Origin: Paralithodes platypus
Taxonomy: Eukaryota > Arthropoda > Malacostraca > Decapoda > Lithodidae
Assembly: GCA_032716605.1 (NCBI GenBank)
Contig: CM064530.1
Coordinates: 4,332,325-4,396,324 of the forward strand
Length of the DNA stretch: 64,000 nucleotides
Direction: 5' to 3'
Of the stretch, positions 20,766 through 29,923 are shown piece by piece (the first letter of the stretch is position 1; each line of letters opens with the position of its first letter). Below the pieces are notes generated by a model. The model saw only the letters and a program-made list of their open reading frames with translations. It was not told the DNA's origin and searched no databases. The position numbers were made by a program, and so were the translations under genes.

Positions 20766-21176
20766 ATGACAGATACACCTTCAGGCTAACCTGCCCAGAT
20801 ATGCTCTTTCTGCTAGTGCAAAAATGTTCCTTCCACAACATAAATATAAAATATGTGACAACTTAACTAAAATGCATGCTAAACACAGCAAACAAAACAA
20901 AATAATGTCTCAACACAAAAAAATAGCTAATCAGAAACACAATACATTAAGAATTACAATTCGCTAATCACATACAGTACAAAAAAAGGAGTTCAAAGAA
21001 CACAATACTCCTCTACTGCCAACAGTCTCGCTTATCTGATTTCTCTGTATCTATCTTGGCATTAGTCCTCATCTATTCATTGTACATAACCAAACCATCA
21101 CATTGATATTTAGCAAAAATACAAGAATACGTGGCTTTGTAATAGACAGAAATTATGATCTTTAAAATACTTCTGT
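20766..21176. other. intronic, no gene seen; paired repeat
   Basis: 20860-20970 and 22090-22210 share a segment (AATGCATGCTAAACACAG) of unknown origin. The rest is unassigned. Confidence 0.4.
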
Positions 21177-21413
21177 GTACCGTGAAATGACCTAGCTTCG
21201 GACGGGGGCTATACTTTAGACATTTCTGGATAAAAGTATGTAAGCTACAGTTATGGAAAAATGACTCTGCATTATGGAAGAACACCGCAGACATACTTGT
21301 TTTTCCATAACATCATGTATTTATCCCATAACTGTGGTTCATTGTATATTTTTTCTAGAGTGTCCGAAGTTATCTCCCCGTCCGAAGTTACGCCATGTTA
21401 CCGGTACATTACA
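21177..21413 (-). mobile_element. MITE-like element, family TTCGGAC, copy 2
   Basis: Inverted relative to 4838-5052: TACCGTGAAATGACCTAGCT..GTAAGCTACAGTTATGGAAA..AAGTTACGCCATGTTACCGGTA. Confidence 0.75.
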
Positions 21414-21507
21414 ATTGTATCTTAGCTTCCATTTCTACTTCATATCAATCACTACAGCTGAATTTCCTTACAGCCCAAAATTCTCCTGTGGTTGATTGTG
21501 GACTCAC

Positions 21508-21748
21508 CTGTCACGGTCCCTCTCCCGGTCTCGGTCCCGGTCCCTATCCCTGCCTCTGGATCGGTCACTGCGGTCACTACGATCTGAGCGGTCCCCCCGG
21601 TGGTCCCTGTCCCCACCACGGTCCCCTCGGTCACCACTACCACGGTCTCGGTCACGTCTTGGTGGCTGGGGTGGCTGTTTCTGGTCCTCCACGATCACCT
21701 CTGGTCCGCCTGATCCACCGTCCCTCCCCTCCACTCTCTCACCATTAT
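21508..21748 (-). CDS. ENOX: ENOX-like gene, Asp-Arg repeat exon
   Basis: Acceptor CCTTCTCCAACAG ends at 21749; donor GTGAGTCC starts at 21507; phase 1 in, phase 2 out (79 full codons). The product begins NGERVEGRDGGSGGPEVIVE, then DQKQPPQPPRRDRDRG, GDRGDRGGDRDHRGDRS, three SDR units and a final RDRDRDRDRERDRDR. The tract continues into 12767-12984 without a break in repeat or phase. Charge-alternating RD repeats are disordered and typical of RNA-processing factors. It precedes the RRM by two further low-complexity exons. Confidence 0.85.
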
Positions 21749-23345
21749 CTGTTGGAGAAGGTTTAATAAGTATTGTATGTAGTAATGTCAGTAACTTAAT
21801 ATTGCCCCTACAATAAAGTCAATGAAAGAGGTGGGGGCAGGGGATGGAAATCAGAGGCTTAAGAGTTAATGTTCAGTTTATCGCACATACCTGTATTCTG
21901 TTCCTGAAGTTTCCAGTAAAATTGTATTTTGGCAATGCCGCACCCACCTCCCTCACTCCACCTCATACCTTACACTGTCCGACTCATAGTATCTCACGAT
22001 TATGAAGTGTCTTGTGAAACATTTAAACCTCTTGTTCTCATTTCATTACACACACACATCCATACACTAGTTTCCCCCCTTAGGATCCAATTTACGAAAC
22101 TCGAGAATTTAACTGAAATGCATGCTAAACACAGTAAACAAAACTAAAGTCTTAACACAATATATAGCAAAACAGAATCGCATTACCGTATGTAAAAAAA
22201 TACAATTAGTTTATAAATATATATATATATTTATTTGATAAAGAACTCAGGCCGCCACAAGGCCAGTGCAAAGGTCCGTGGAGAGCACCTCTACCATCTC
22301 AATCATAGAGATTCTCACCAATCACGGCCACCTTCCTTACTGTGCAGTACCCCTCCCCTGCTCGTCAAAAAGGAAGTTGAAATATTTGTCTTGTCTTCTA
22401 GTCTATTCATTCAAATAAGTCTAGAAATTGTGATCACTAGCCTCTTGTAACTAAAGGATTACAAAGGAGTACAAACTGCTACAGACCTATTGGTCCTTGC
22501 GGGGCATTTTGGATATCTAAACTACCGGTACTAATCTACTGACTACGAGGTAGCGAAAAGGATAGCAAAGAAGAAGGGTCCTCCCCACCCACCACTCCCT
22601 CCAGATAATGGAAACAGTCTGAAAAATACCATGTAGTATGGAAAACTGACACAGAATTTCGGATAGGACATGGAGAAAATTAAAATTAATTGTAATCTAA
22701 GCGAACTCTATTACAGTGCTGTACTACAATTCTGAAAGGGAACAGGTGTATCAATATATATTGTGGTATGCATTATCACTTCATTATGTGTTATTCTGAC
22801 ACTAACTGTGTTAATTGGGGGTTAAAGGAGGAGTAGGAGAAGGAGACCTGCAGTAAATGGGCTGCAAATGTCCACACTTCTATGCTGTTTGACTCTTCCA
22901 AAATAGCAGAAACATTACCTCAATTGTTCCCTTTGTCTGATATCTCGATTTGGCTAATATTCAAGTTTCGATTATTGTTATCATATTGTTTAACCCTTGT
23001 CTAGCGGGGTGTTTTGGGCTCATTTGGGCATATTCAGGCCCTCCTGAATAATCAATCAAGTATCTGCATGAAAAGAAATGTATTCAGCAAAACACTAGGC
23101 GCTAAAAGCTTCAAAATGAGACCAGAACGAGCTACGTAGCACTCGTGGTTCTCTTGCAGTGGTGCCACCAACATGGGAGTTTAGCGTACTGTATAGCGGT
23201 ATATTTTTCCCAGCTATGCTCACTACTGGCTACACTGCCGGCCTCTCGAGAACACAGGGAGCATGAGTTAATGGGCAGCGGTAAGCCCTGGGAGTCGGCT
23301 GCCTGGCCCGCTGCGCTCCCGGCCATTTGCACTCGATTTTAACCT
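21749..23345. other. intron, no gene seen
   Basis: (TA)n at 22218-22230, a half palindromic-MITE resemblance near 22890, and a TTAACCCTTGTCTAGCGGGG segment at 22990 that resembles piggyBac-type ends. No exon with splice context is seen. Confidence 0.45.
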
Positions 23346-23754
23346 TTAACCCTCCAGCCCCGGGGGCTATAGCTTACGACTGTGCTCCGGTACCGGGTGT
23401 TTTGACGATCTTTGGCCTATGTTAACTACTCTGTAAGTCAATGAATATGTCATGTAATGTTGTGAATAAAAAAGAATAATGTTCCACAAAACTTCCTCTG
23501 TCGAATGGCGTTGAGTAGAGGTCTCTAGCCCCTCTGGTTGCATAATGGTGAGCGCGGGAAGACGAGTGCTTTTCGGCGGCAAATTCTTCCCGCGTTCGGA
23601 CGCGTCGCCCCGGCCATGGCTACGACGCACCTAGCCGCTCGCCGCGCCAAAGTATTTATCTCCCTTAGACGATTTTAGTGTTTGATATTGAGAATGTGAT
23701 GTTTATTTGATATTGTCTAGTTATTTTGAGGCCAATTATATAAAATATGTTTAT

Positions 23755-24447
23755 TAGGGTATCACTGTCACTGATATTGCTAATTTTCACTCGATACCGT
23801 ACATTTTATTAGTAATTGAGGTAGCTTATTGTTGTATTAGGCACTGATTATTCGTTATCACAGGTGTTTATTATACTTTGGCCATCAAATATTAGGTCTT
23901 GTGTCACTTTCACTTTGACAAATATGCTTTAGAGAGTGTCACTGTCACTGATAATGCTCATTTTCACTCGATACCGTACATTTTATTAGTAATTGAGGTA
24001 GGTTATTGTTGTATTAGGCACTGATTATTCGTTATCACAGGTGTTTATTATACTTTGGCCATCAAATATTAGGTCTTGTGTCACTTTCACTTTGACAAAT
24101 ATGCTTTAGAGAGTGTCACTGTCACTGATAATGCTCATTTTCACTCGATACCGTACATTTTATTAGTAATTGAGGTAGGTTATTGTTGTATTAGGCACTG
24201 ATTATTCGTTATCACAGGTGTTTATTATACTTTGGCCATCAAATATTAGGTCTTGTGTCACTTTCACTTTGACAAATATGCTTTAGAGAGTGTCACTGTC
24301 ACTGATAATGCTCATTTTCACTCGATACCGTACATTTTATTAGTAATTGAGGTAGGTTATTGTTGTATTAGGCACTGATTATTCGTTATCACAGGTGTTT
24401 ATTATACTTTGGCCATCAAATATTAGGTCTTGTGTCACTTTCACTTA
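23755..24447 (+). repeat. 177-bp tandem repeat, about 3.9 units
   Basis: CGATACCGTACATTTTATTA recurs at 23792, 23969, 24146 and 24323, exactly 177 bases apart. Units 2-4 are essentially identical; unit 1 differs slightly (GATATTGCTAATT for GATAATGCTCATT). TCACTTTCAC/TCACTGTCAC words recur at unit junctions. Confidence 0.95.
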
Positions 24448-24677
24448 GTTATTTCACTGATTTCTATATTCTATAGTTCTAATCATATGAATGTCACTTG
24501 GTATATACATATGTGTCACTTTCACATATTATTATGGTGTAATTGTATTTGTATCAATGTTCTCATAATACATGACTTTTGTATTACAATACAGTACATT
24601 GGTTTTCTTCCACTTTTTGCCTATATATAATTATAGTGTACATATTGTCATTTTATTTGGCAATTTCAGTATGATTA

Positions 24678-25754
24678 TTAGAACTCCAGCTTGGAGTGGT
24701 AATCAAAGAAGCAATCTACAGCACAGAGTGCCACCTTGCACTCCACACACTCCAGGGTTGACTTTTTACCTGACCTCGGCTTCACCCTGCTGTTGTAGCA
24801 GACATGGCACCGCTTCTGCTGTGTTCTTCCGGATTCATTCTGAGGCAGGGAACCAAGCCTGTGCCTAATCAAGTATTGAGCAGACTGCATGCGGTCAATA
24901 ACGGCGGGCCCAGGATGTGCCACTGCCCTCTGTGGCATAGCATACTTCTCCAGGAGCTCCGTCAACACCTGCTTTTGGAACCTCCGCAGGCTATTGAACT
25001 TCATGGGTGTGTTCACATTCCGAAGCTTGTATATGTTGTAGGCATTCAGAACTGACATGTCCACCATATGCAGAAAGAACTTTTTGTACCATCTGCACGA
25101 GGTACGCAGGCAGTCAATGAAGCCTATCTGCATGTCGGACTTGTCCACCAGCCTCATGTTGATGTTGTAGTCCAGGACAGCATCGGGCTTGGTCACCCTG
25201 GCCTGGGTGCGGCGATCCACCTTGCCAGTCTCCACCATTTCCCCCTTGTGGATGGTGGTCAGGAGGTTGACCTTCCACTGGTCGTGCCAGTGGATAGCCA
25301 GAATGGGCCCCGACTTCTTCTTGAACACATCACCTTTTTTGGTCTTTGGAGGGAAAGGTGGCATGCCCTTCCTTTTCCCTCGTACTGTGCCTACAGTCCC
25401 CGTCTTGCGCTCATGCAGGTACTGTGAGAGAGTGGGGGACGTGTAATAATTGTCCGTGTAGAGGACGTGATTCTTATGAAAGTAGCGGTCCATCATGGCT
25501 TGCACCACTGATCCGCCAAAGCCAATGAGGGGGTCCACAAGCAAGTCCCCTTCCTTCCCGCTGTAGACCAGGAAGTCCAGGACATAGCCAGTTTGGCAGT
25601 CGCACAGCACAAAGAATTTTATGCCAAAGCGATGTCTTTTTGAGGGGATGTACTGCCGGAAGCTGAGTTTTCCCCGGAACAGCACAAGAGACTCGTCAAT
25701 GACGACCTTGCGGAAGGGCTTGAAGTAGGAGGTGAAGCGTTCTCGCATCATCAT
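24678..25754 (-). pseudogene. piggyBac-family transposase, catalytic and C-terminal part
   Basis: A 358-residue minus frame covers the DDD catalytic domain and the cysteine-rich tail of a piggyBac/PGBD transposase. Visible are VVIDESLVLFRGKL with FRQYIPSKRHRFGIKFF (first Asp), HVLYTDNYYTSPTL (second Asp), and DYNINMRLVDKSDMQ (third Asp region), then SCRWYKKFFLHMVDMSVLNAY. The C-terminal zinc domain is RCHVCYNSRVKPRSG, ECVECKVALCAVDCFFDYH, ending HSKLEF at the stop. All catalytic Asp residues appear present. The N-terminal dimerisation region is missing or frameshifted: the upstream pieces EDAYNPDVPAFDEG and PAGPNAPQDEVFEAFFDEEEVG (25700-25930) lie in other frames, and a stop precedes MMMRERF. 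Roughly 100 or more residues between FFDEE and RERFTSYFKP seem deleted. Not expected to be active. Confidence 0.92.
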
Positions 25755-25960
25755 AGCCTACCTCCTCCTCATCAAAGAAGGCCTCAAACACTTCGTCTTG
25801 TGGAGCATTGGGGCCTGCAGGAAAATTACGCCTGAACCCTCCCCTCATCAAAAGCTGGCACATCAGGGTTGTATGCATCCTCATCAACTACGTCTTGCCA
25901 CTGAAAAACGTAGAATGGGTCTTGTCTACGCTGACGAGGAGCTCCAGCTGGTGGCCCAGC
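25696..25960 (-). pseudogene. piggyBac transposase N-terminal remnant, frameshifted
   Basis: Two minus frames read FYVFQWQDVVDEDAYNPDVP and then, after a frameshift, NFPAGPNAPQDEVFEAFFDE. These correspond to the acidic N-terminal region and the start of the conserved domain of piggyBac-type proteins. GC-rich sequence at 25980-26060 further upstream would encode an Arg-rich stretch. It is continuous with the catalytic frame at 25754 but out of phase. Confidence 0.6.
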
Positions 25961-26363
25961 ACGCCCACGGCCAACTCGGGAGGCGCGCGCCCTAGGGCGG
26001 CGAGGGCGGCGGCCAGGGCGATGGGCAGCACGACGGGCAGCACGACGCCGGGTCTTGCCCTGACGGTGGACCTATGTAATCATGGCCAGAGTCTTGAGAG
26101 AGGTGCCCTTCATCATCAGTGGCCCCCACATAATCTGGCGGGGAACCAGTGATGCGTTTAAAGCCTTAATAATGCTCCTAACTTGCTGCAAATTGGTGCA
26201 CGACTTAAGTCGAGCGCCGCCAATAAGGGGTTAATGAGTTTGGCAGGCATTTCAGTTAAGTTCTTGAGTTTCTGGAATGAATGAGAGGTTGGGGGTCAGG
26301 ATATCCAGACTCGCAGTAATGAACAGACTATTGTGGATGTCATTGACCCGAATAAGCCACAAG

Positions 26364-26584
26364 TTAACCCATTCAGTACCGGTGACGTCCTTTTCATTAT
26401 ATTCTGGCAACTATTATATGATTTAATTAAGCTTAGGAAAGACATCTACCCATTAAAAGGCTACAGACTATCTCAATTAATCCTTTTAGCTATCACATAT
26501 CCTTCCTAAGCTTTATAAAATCGTCTTAATGTAGCTGAAATTAAATACCGTACCAAAAGAAGTCAATGGTACTGAAAGGGTTAA
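26364..26584. mobile_element. TTAA fold-back MITE, copy A
   Basis: TTAACCCATTCAGTACCGGTGACGTC at the left and GTCAATGGTACTGAAAGGGTTAA at the right. The interior halves (AAGCTTAGGAAAGACATCTA / CATATCCTTCCTAAGCTTTA) are also complementary, so the whole 221 bases can fold back. Bounded by TTAA. Confidence 0.85.
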
Positions 26585-27167
26585 CTCATTCAGTACCGAT
26601 GACGTCCTTTACAGACGTTTCCGGACACTATTGGACGATTGTGTTTAGCTTAAGAAGGATCTGTGGTAGCTCAAAGATTAAATGAGACATTCTACAGCCT
26701 ATAAATTGTTAGAGGTTCTTCTTAAGCTGCATAAAATTATCTAACAGTTGCCAGAATATAATGAAAAGGACGTCACATGTTTACAGAGTGTCAAACGAAA
26801 GCCAAATCCTTTCTACTTAGTCTACATTATTGTATATGCAATGATAAAATGATGGTTTATAGTTCGTATTATGTCTTTGGAATGTTATAATGGCCCAAAC
26901 CATGCTAGTTCAAGTTAATGTTCTTGTATTCCTTTTCATATTCATGCAAGTCTTCCAACAAAATTGCTCCGGTTTGACACCCTGCATGTTTACCCTTTCA
27001 GTACCGTTGACTTCTTTTGGTATTTAATTTCAGCTGCATTTAGACAATTTTATAAAGCTTAGGAAGGATATGTGGTAGCTAAAAGGATTAAGTGAGATAG
27101 TCTGTAGCCTTTTAATGGGTCGAGTACTGTATAATGGAAAGGACGTCACCGGTAAAGAAGGGGTTAA
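26581..27167. mobile_element. TTAA fold-back MITE copies B and C, interrupted by a hAT MITE
   Basis: Copy B starts TTAACTCATTCAGTACCGATG (sharing the TTAA of copy A) and runs to GGACGTCA at 26775. Copy C runs from CCCTTTCAGTACCGTTGACT (26993) to GTCACCGGTAAAGAAGGGGTTAA (27167). Between them sits a 201-base element with an 8-base duplication. Confidence 0.8.
26784..26984. mobile_element. hAT-type MITE, family CAGGGTGTC, copy 2
   Basis: Begins CAGAGTGTCAAAC and ends GGTTTGACACCCTG; 201 bases. Flanked by a perfect 8-base duplication CATGTTTA (26776-26783 and 26985-26992). Internal words (GTTATAATGGCC, TTCATATTCATGCAAGTCTT) match 9871-10070 in inverted orientation. Confidence 0.88.
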
Positions 27168-27192
27168 ACATGGCGCTGATCTCCAGACTTAC

Positions 27193-27354
27193 TTGAAGCA
27201 ACAGGCATGGGAGGTTTGTTCTTGTTGGTGTTGAACTCAAGGGGTGCATCGTTGGTGGCGGGGTTGACATTGAGCTGCATGGGGCCCAAAATACCCGGGC
27301 CCATCCCAGGACCCATGCCGGGGCCCATACCCATTGGTCCGGGGCCCATCATGC
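27193..27354 (-). CDS. ENOX: ENOX-like gene, Met-Gly-Pro exon
   Basis: Acceptor TTGCTGGTCTCCACAG ends at 27355; donor GTAAGTCT starts at 27192; phase 1 at both ends, 54 codons. The product reads MMGPGPMGMGPGMGPGMGPG, ILGPMQLNVNPATNDAPLEF, NTNKNKPPMPVAS. The first half is low-complexity MGP repeat; the second half looks like unique sequence and would be the best part for a homology search. Symmetrical phase means the exon could be skipped without a frameshift. Confidence 0.82.
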
Positions 27355-27395
27355 CTGTGGAGACCAGCAATGTTAGTGAAAATGACTACGGTATA

Positions 27396-27587
27396 CAGGT
27401 CTCCCTCGATATACGATTGGGTTACGTTCTAGAATACCCGATCTTAAATAGAAAAATCATATAGCGGACTCTAAAATTAATGGGGTAAATGGGGATGTGT
27501 TCTTGGACCAGCCAAAACACAAACACAAAACCCTGAAAACTTATAATAATATCGTAAATCGGGGCATCGGATAGCGAGGGAGACCTA
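27396..27587. mobile_element. Tc1/mariner-type MITE, copy 2
   Basis: CAGGTCTCCCTCGATATACG at the left, CGAGGGAGACCTA at the right, flanked by TA; inverted relative to the other two copies. Confidence 0.8.
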
Positions 27588-27632
27588 TATAGCATTTCAA
27601 TAGCGTACCTGAAGGTTGTACATACACTCAGA

Positions 27633-28119
27633 TTAACCCTTCTTTGGTGGCGCCCGGCTATAGCCGGGTAAGAGAACCAAGGACTAAGTGGCGGGGCCCG
27701 GCTATAGTCGCATGCAATTTTGAGCACGTAATGTGCTCTGAGAGAGAGCGGAGCGGTGGGAGGAGCGTAGGTTACCTCATGACCGCTCGCCACGGTGGCC
27801 GTGGAGCTACTGAGATGTACTCTGCCCTACGCCACCCTCCCTCATTCGTTTCACACGTAATAATGTAAGGAAATTACCGCATTTTACCGATTTTGCCCTT
27901 CGGTTGCACGCTCGTTGCAAGACAACCAGCCATCGTAGAAGGATGGTTCGGGTGTCATTGGAAAGCTCAATTATCGCCCTTTCACGGATAGATAATTGTA
28001 TTACGCTCTGGCTCTTGTTTATGCATGAAAACGAGCACGGAAACAAGCTCGTTTACGGTAAAACCCCCCGCTGGGCGGCACAGTCAAATATACTCCACCA
28101 CCCGCTCTTTGAGTGTTAA
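27633..28119. mobile_element. candidate TTAA element, ~490 bases
   Basis: TTAACCCTTCTTTGGTGGCGCC at the left and CACCCGCTCTTTGAGTGTTAA at the right give TTAA-bounded, weakly inverted ends. The GC-rich left part contains an internal repeat of GCCCGGCTATAG (27653, 27699). No homologous copy elsewhere in the window. Confidence 0.45.
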
Positions 28120-28339
28120 ACCTATTCTATTAAGCATTATTTGTACATTTCCTATGATTTATGCATATTTTCCCCTTTCTTATGGTAAACTGCCTTTTAA
28201 TAAAACAAAACAAAACAATTTAACCAAAATTTTGAAACCCCATGTATTTCAGTTAAAAGAAAGTTCACTATGCTTAATGAAATGTTCTATTATCTTTTAC
28301 TATTGAAATCTGAAAGCACTGTGGTCTCTAGTCTCTATC

Positions 28340-28740
28340 TACTCTTGATAATGCCGTAGTTACTGACTATGGCACAAGACTTGAATGAATATGAGGATGA
28401 TTAATTTTTTTTTAAACATGGAATAGCATTGTTTAGGCCATTTTATCACTTCCAAAAACATAATTTTAACCATAAACTACAATATTATCTTTCATTAGGG
28501 TAAGAAGGGGTAATTTCGCCGAAAATCGCATATTTTGACGAATAGAAACTGTCACAAATGGAATTTTTTAATTTATAATTGTTTATCTATACATTCAGCC
28601 TTTCTGCTATAGATGCACAAAAAACAAAAAAATATATACCCGGTAATGTTTTGGTCGTCCTGCCGATTTTTTTTTTAAAAGTTACTCTCGTGGCGAAATT
28701 ACCCCGCCCAGCGGGGTAATTTCACCGCGACCTATTTTAC
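28340..28740. other. MITE remnant and inverted repeat, no gene
   Basis: 28377-28495 resembles the interior of the CAGGGTGTC MITE. 28497-28530 (GGGGTAATTTCGCCG) has its complement at 30236-30252 (CGGCGAAATTACCCTA) and near 28690-28725. It may mark the end of an older element into which the LINE at 29094 inserted. Confidence 0.4.
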
Positions 28741-29093
28741 GCATCATCTAGCTAGTAAACTAGATAACATTATATGATTAATGGCCAGACAAAACACTAG
28801 CGGGCAGGTAAAAGCAATGAAAACATTCACAAACCCAAACCGATACTAAACATGCCAATAGAAAAACGTCGCACGCACACACACACAACTGAACAGGGCG
28901 GGCAGATATGCAGGTGTGTCACACATGTAGGCCTAGGCGCCACTGTGTCTAGTGCGGGTGTGGAGTTGTGGACATGTAGTGCAGGTGTGTACGTGTCTAG
29001 TGCGGTTGTGGACGTATTTATTAGGCCTAGGAAGTATTTAGTGCGGGTGTGGATGTGTCTCGTGTAGGTTGCTAGTGCAAAGTACCAGGCAGC

Positions 29094-29923
29094 TGGAAGC
29101 CCAGCCTGGGCTTCTAACCTAGCTGAAACACATCATAAGACCTTACAGACTATTCAAAACAAAGCCCTGAAGATCATTACAGGCTGCACAGCTACTGCAC
29201 CCACAGATCACCTACGGTACATCAAGAAACCAAAATCCTCAAAGTCAAAGACCATCTGGACATGAGAGGCACTCAATTCCTGGCAGCAGCCTCCACGAAC
29301 CAAGACCACCCACTAAACTACATGGCAACACACCCACAGACACCAAGAAATATCAAAACAACACCCAGCACACGGTATCACACACAATTATTGTCCTCTC
29401 TCCCTCCCTGCCCACCCCGAACCAACTTCCAGAAGCACATCCATACTCATATCTCTCACCGATCCATCCACTCACTCACAGACAACACGCAGCTGCATGC
29501 ACGACCTCCCGAAATCCATCCTTCCGAATCCTCCCTTCCTCGCGAGGACAGAGTCCACCTGGCCAGGCTGAGATGCGGACACCATCCAGTTTTCCTGAGC
29601 TATCAGAAGAGACTGGATGACTCCGTTGTCGACGCCTGCCCGGGATGTAACACAGCACCCCATACCATTACTGAGCTCGATACACAGGTACTGAGCTGGA
29701 TACACAGGCATAGTTTGCCTTTTTCCAGAGGATCTACTGTAAGAAACTGTAAGAAACTGTAAGAATTAAACACATCATAGAAGACTGCATTTCACACAAC
29801 CACTTACGCCAACAACACAATCTACACTCAATGAGAGCTCTGTGGGAAAGCCCGATCATGGCCATGGCCTTCCTCAGGGACTCGGGGCTGTTCGGCCAGG
29901 CAGCTTAGGGAACAACAACAACA
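29094..29923 (+). pseudogene. Jockey-like LINE, 5'-truncated, with (AAC)n tail and target duplication
   Basis: The coding pieces are GSPAWASNLAETHHKTLQ, IQNKALKIITGC and DHLRY at 29100-29220, then (after a frameshift) frame 29262-29670 with EDRVHLARLRCGHHPVFLSY and VDACPGCN, and after an insertion KHIIEDCISHNHLRQ (29767-29830) and MAFLRDSGLFGQAA then stop (29857-29908). This is the C-terminal region of a Jockey/CR1-type ORF2, including the Cys-x2-Cys..His..Cys knuckle (CPGC..HIIEDC). It ends in (AAC)4 and is bracketed by ACCAGGCAGC (29084-29093, 29924-29933). A CR1-like 3' end interrupts it at 29672-29763. Confidence 0.8.
29672..29763 (+). mobile_element. 3' end of CR1/Jockey-type LINE nested in the LINE
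   Basis: Matches the 3' terminus of the minus LINE at 43998-44090: GGATACACAGGCATAGTTTG, TTTTCCAGAGGATCTACTGT and short terminal repeats ACTGTAAGAA. Removing it restores the host frame (CAT ACC ATT | AAA CAC ATC). Flanking duplication is at most ATT, as expected for CR1-type elements with tandem-repeat 3' ends. Confidence 0.85.

Larger units (their letters stand above)
23346..26234 (-). mobile_element. piggyBac-like transposon, decayed
   Basis: About 2.9 kb between TTAACCCTCCAGCCCC (23346) and ..GCCAATAAGGGGTTAA (26234). It contains a piggyBac-family transposase on minus and a 177-base tandem array in its 3' non-coding part. The two ends agree only in TTAACCC, so the boundaries are an inference. 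Support comes from the left end: its first ~200 bases (CCGGGTGTTTTG, GAATGGCGTTGAGT, GGTTGCATAATGGTGA) align with one end of the ~470-base TTAA elements at 8067-8541 and 37485-37943. Confidence 0.65.

Noticed and set aside
23755..24447. CRISPR-like array
   Set aside because: Units of 177 bases are contiguous with no unique spacers, in a eukaryotic context.
24804..25446. Plus-strand frames opposite the transposase
   Set aside because: Antisense shadows of the piggyBac catalytic frame.
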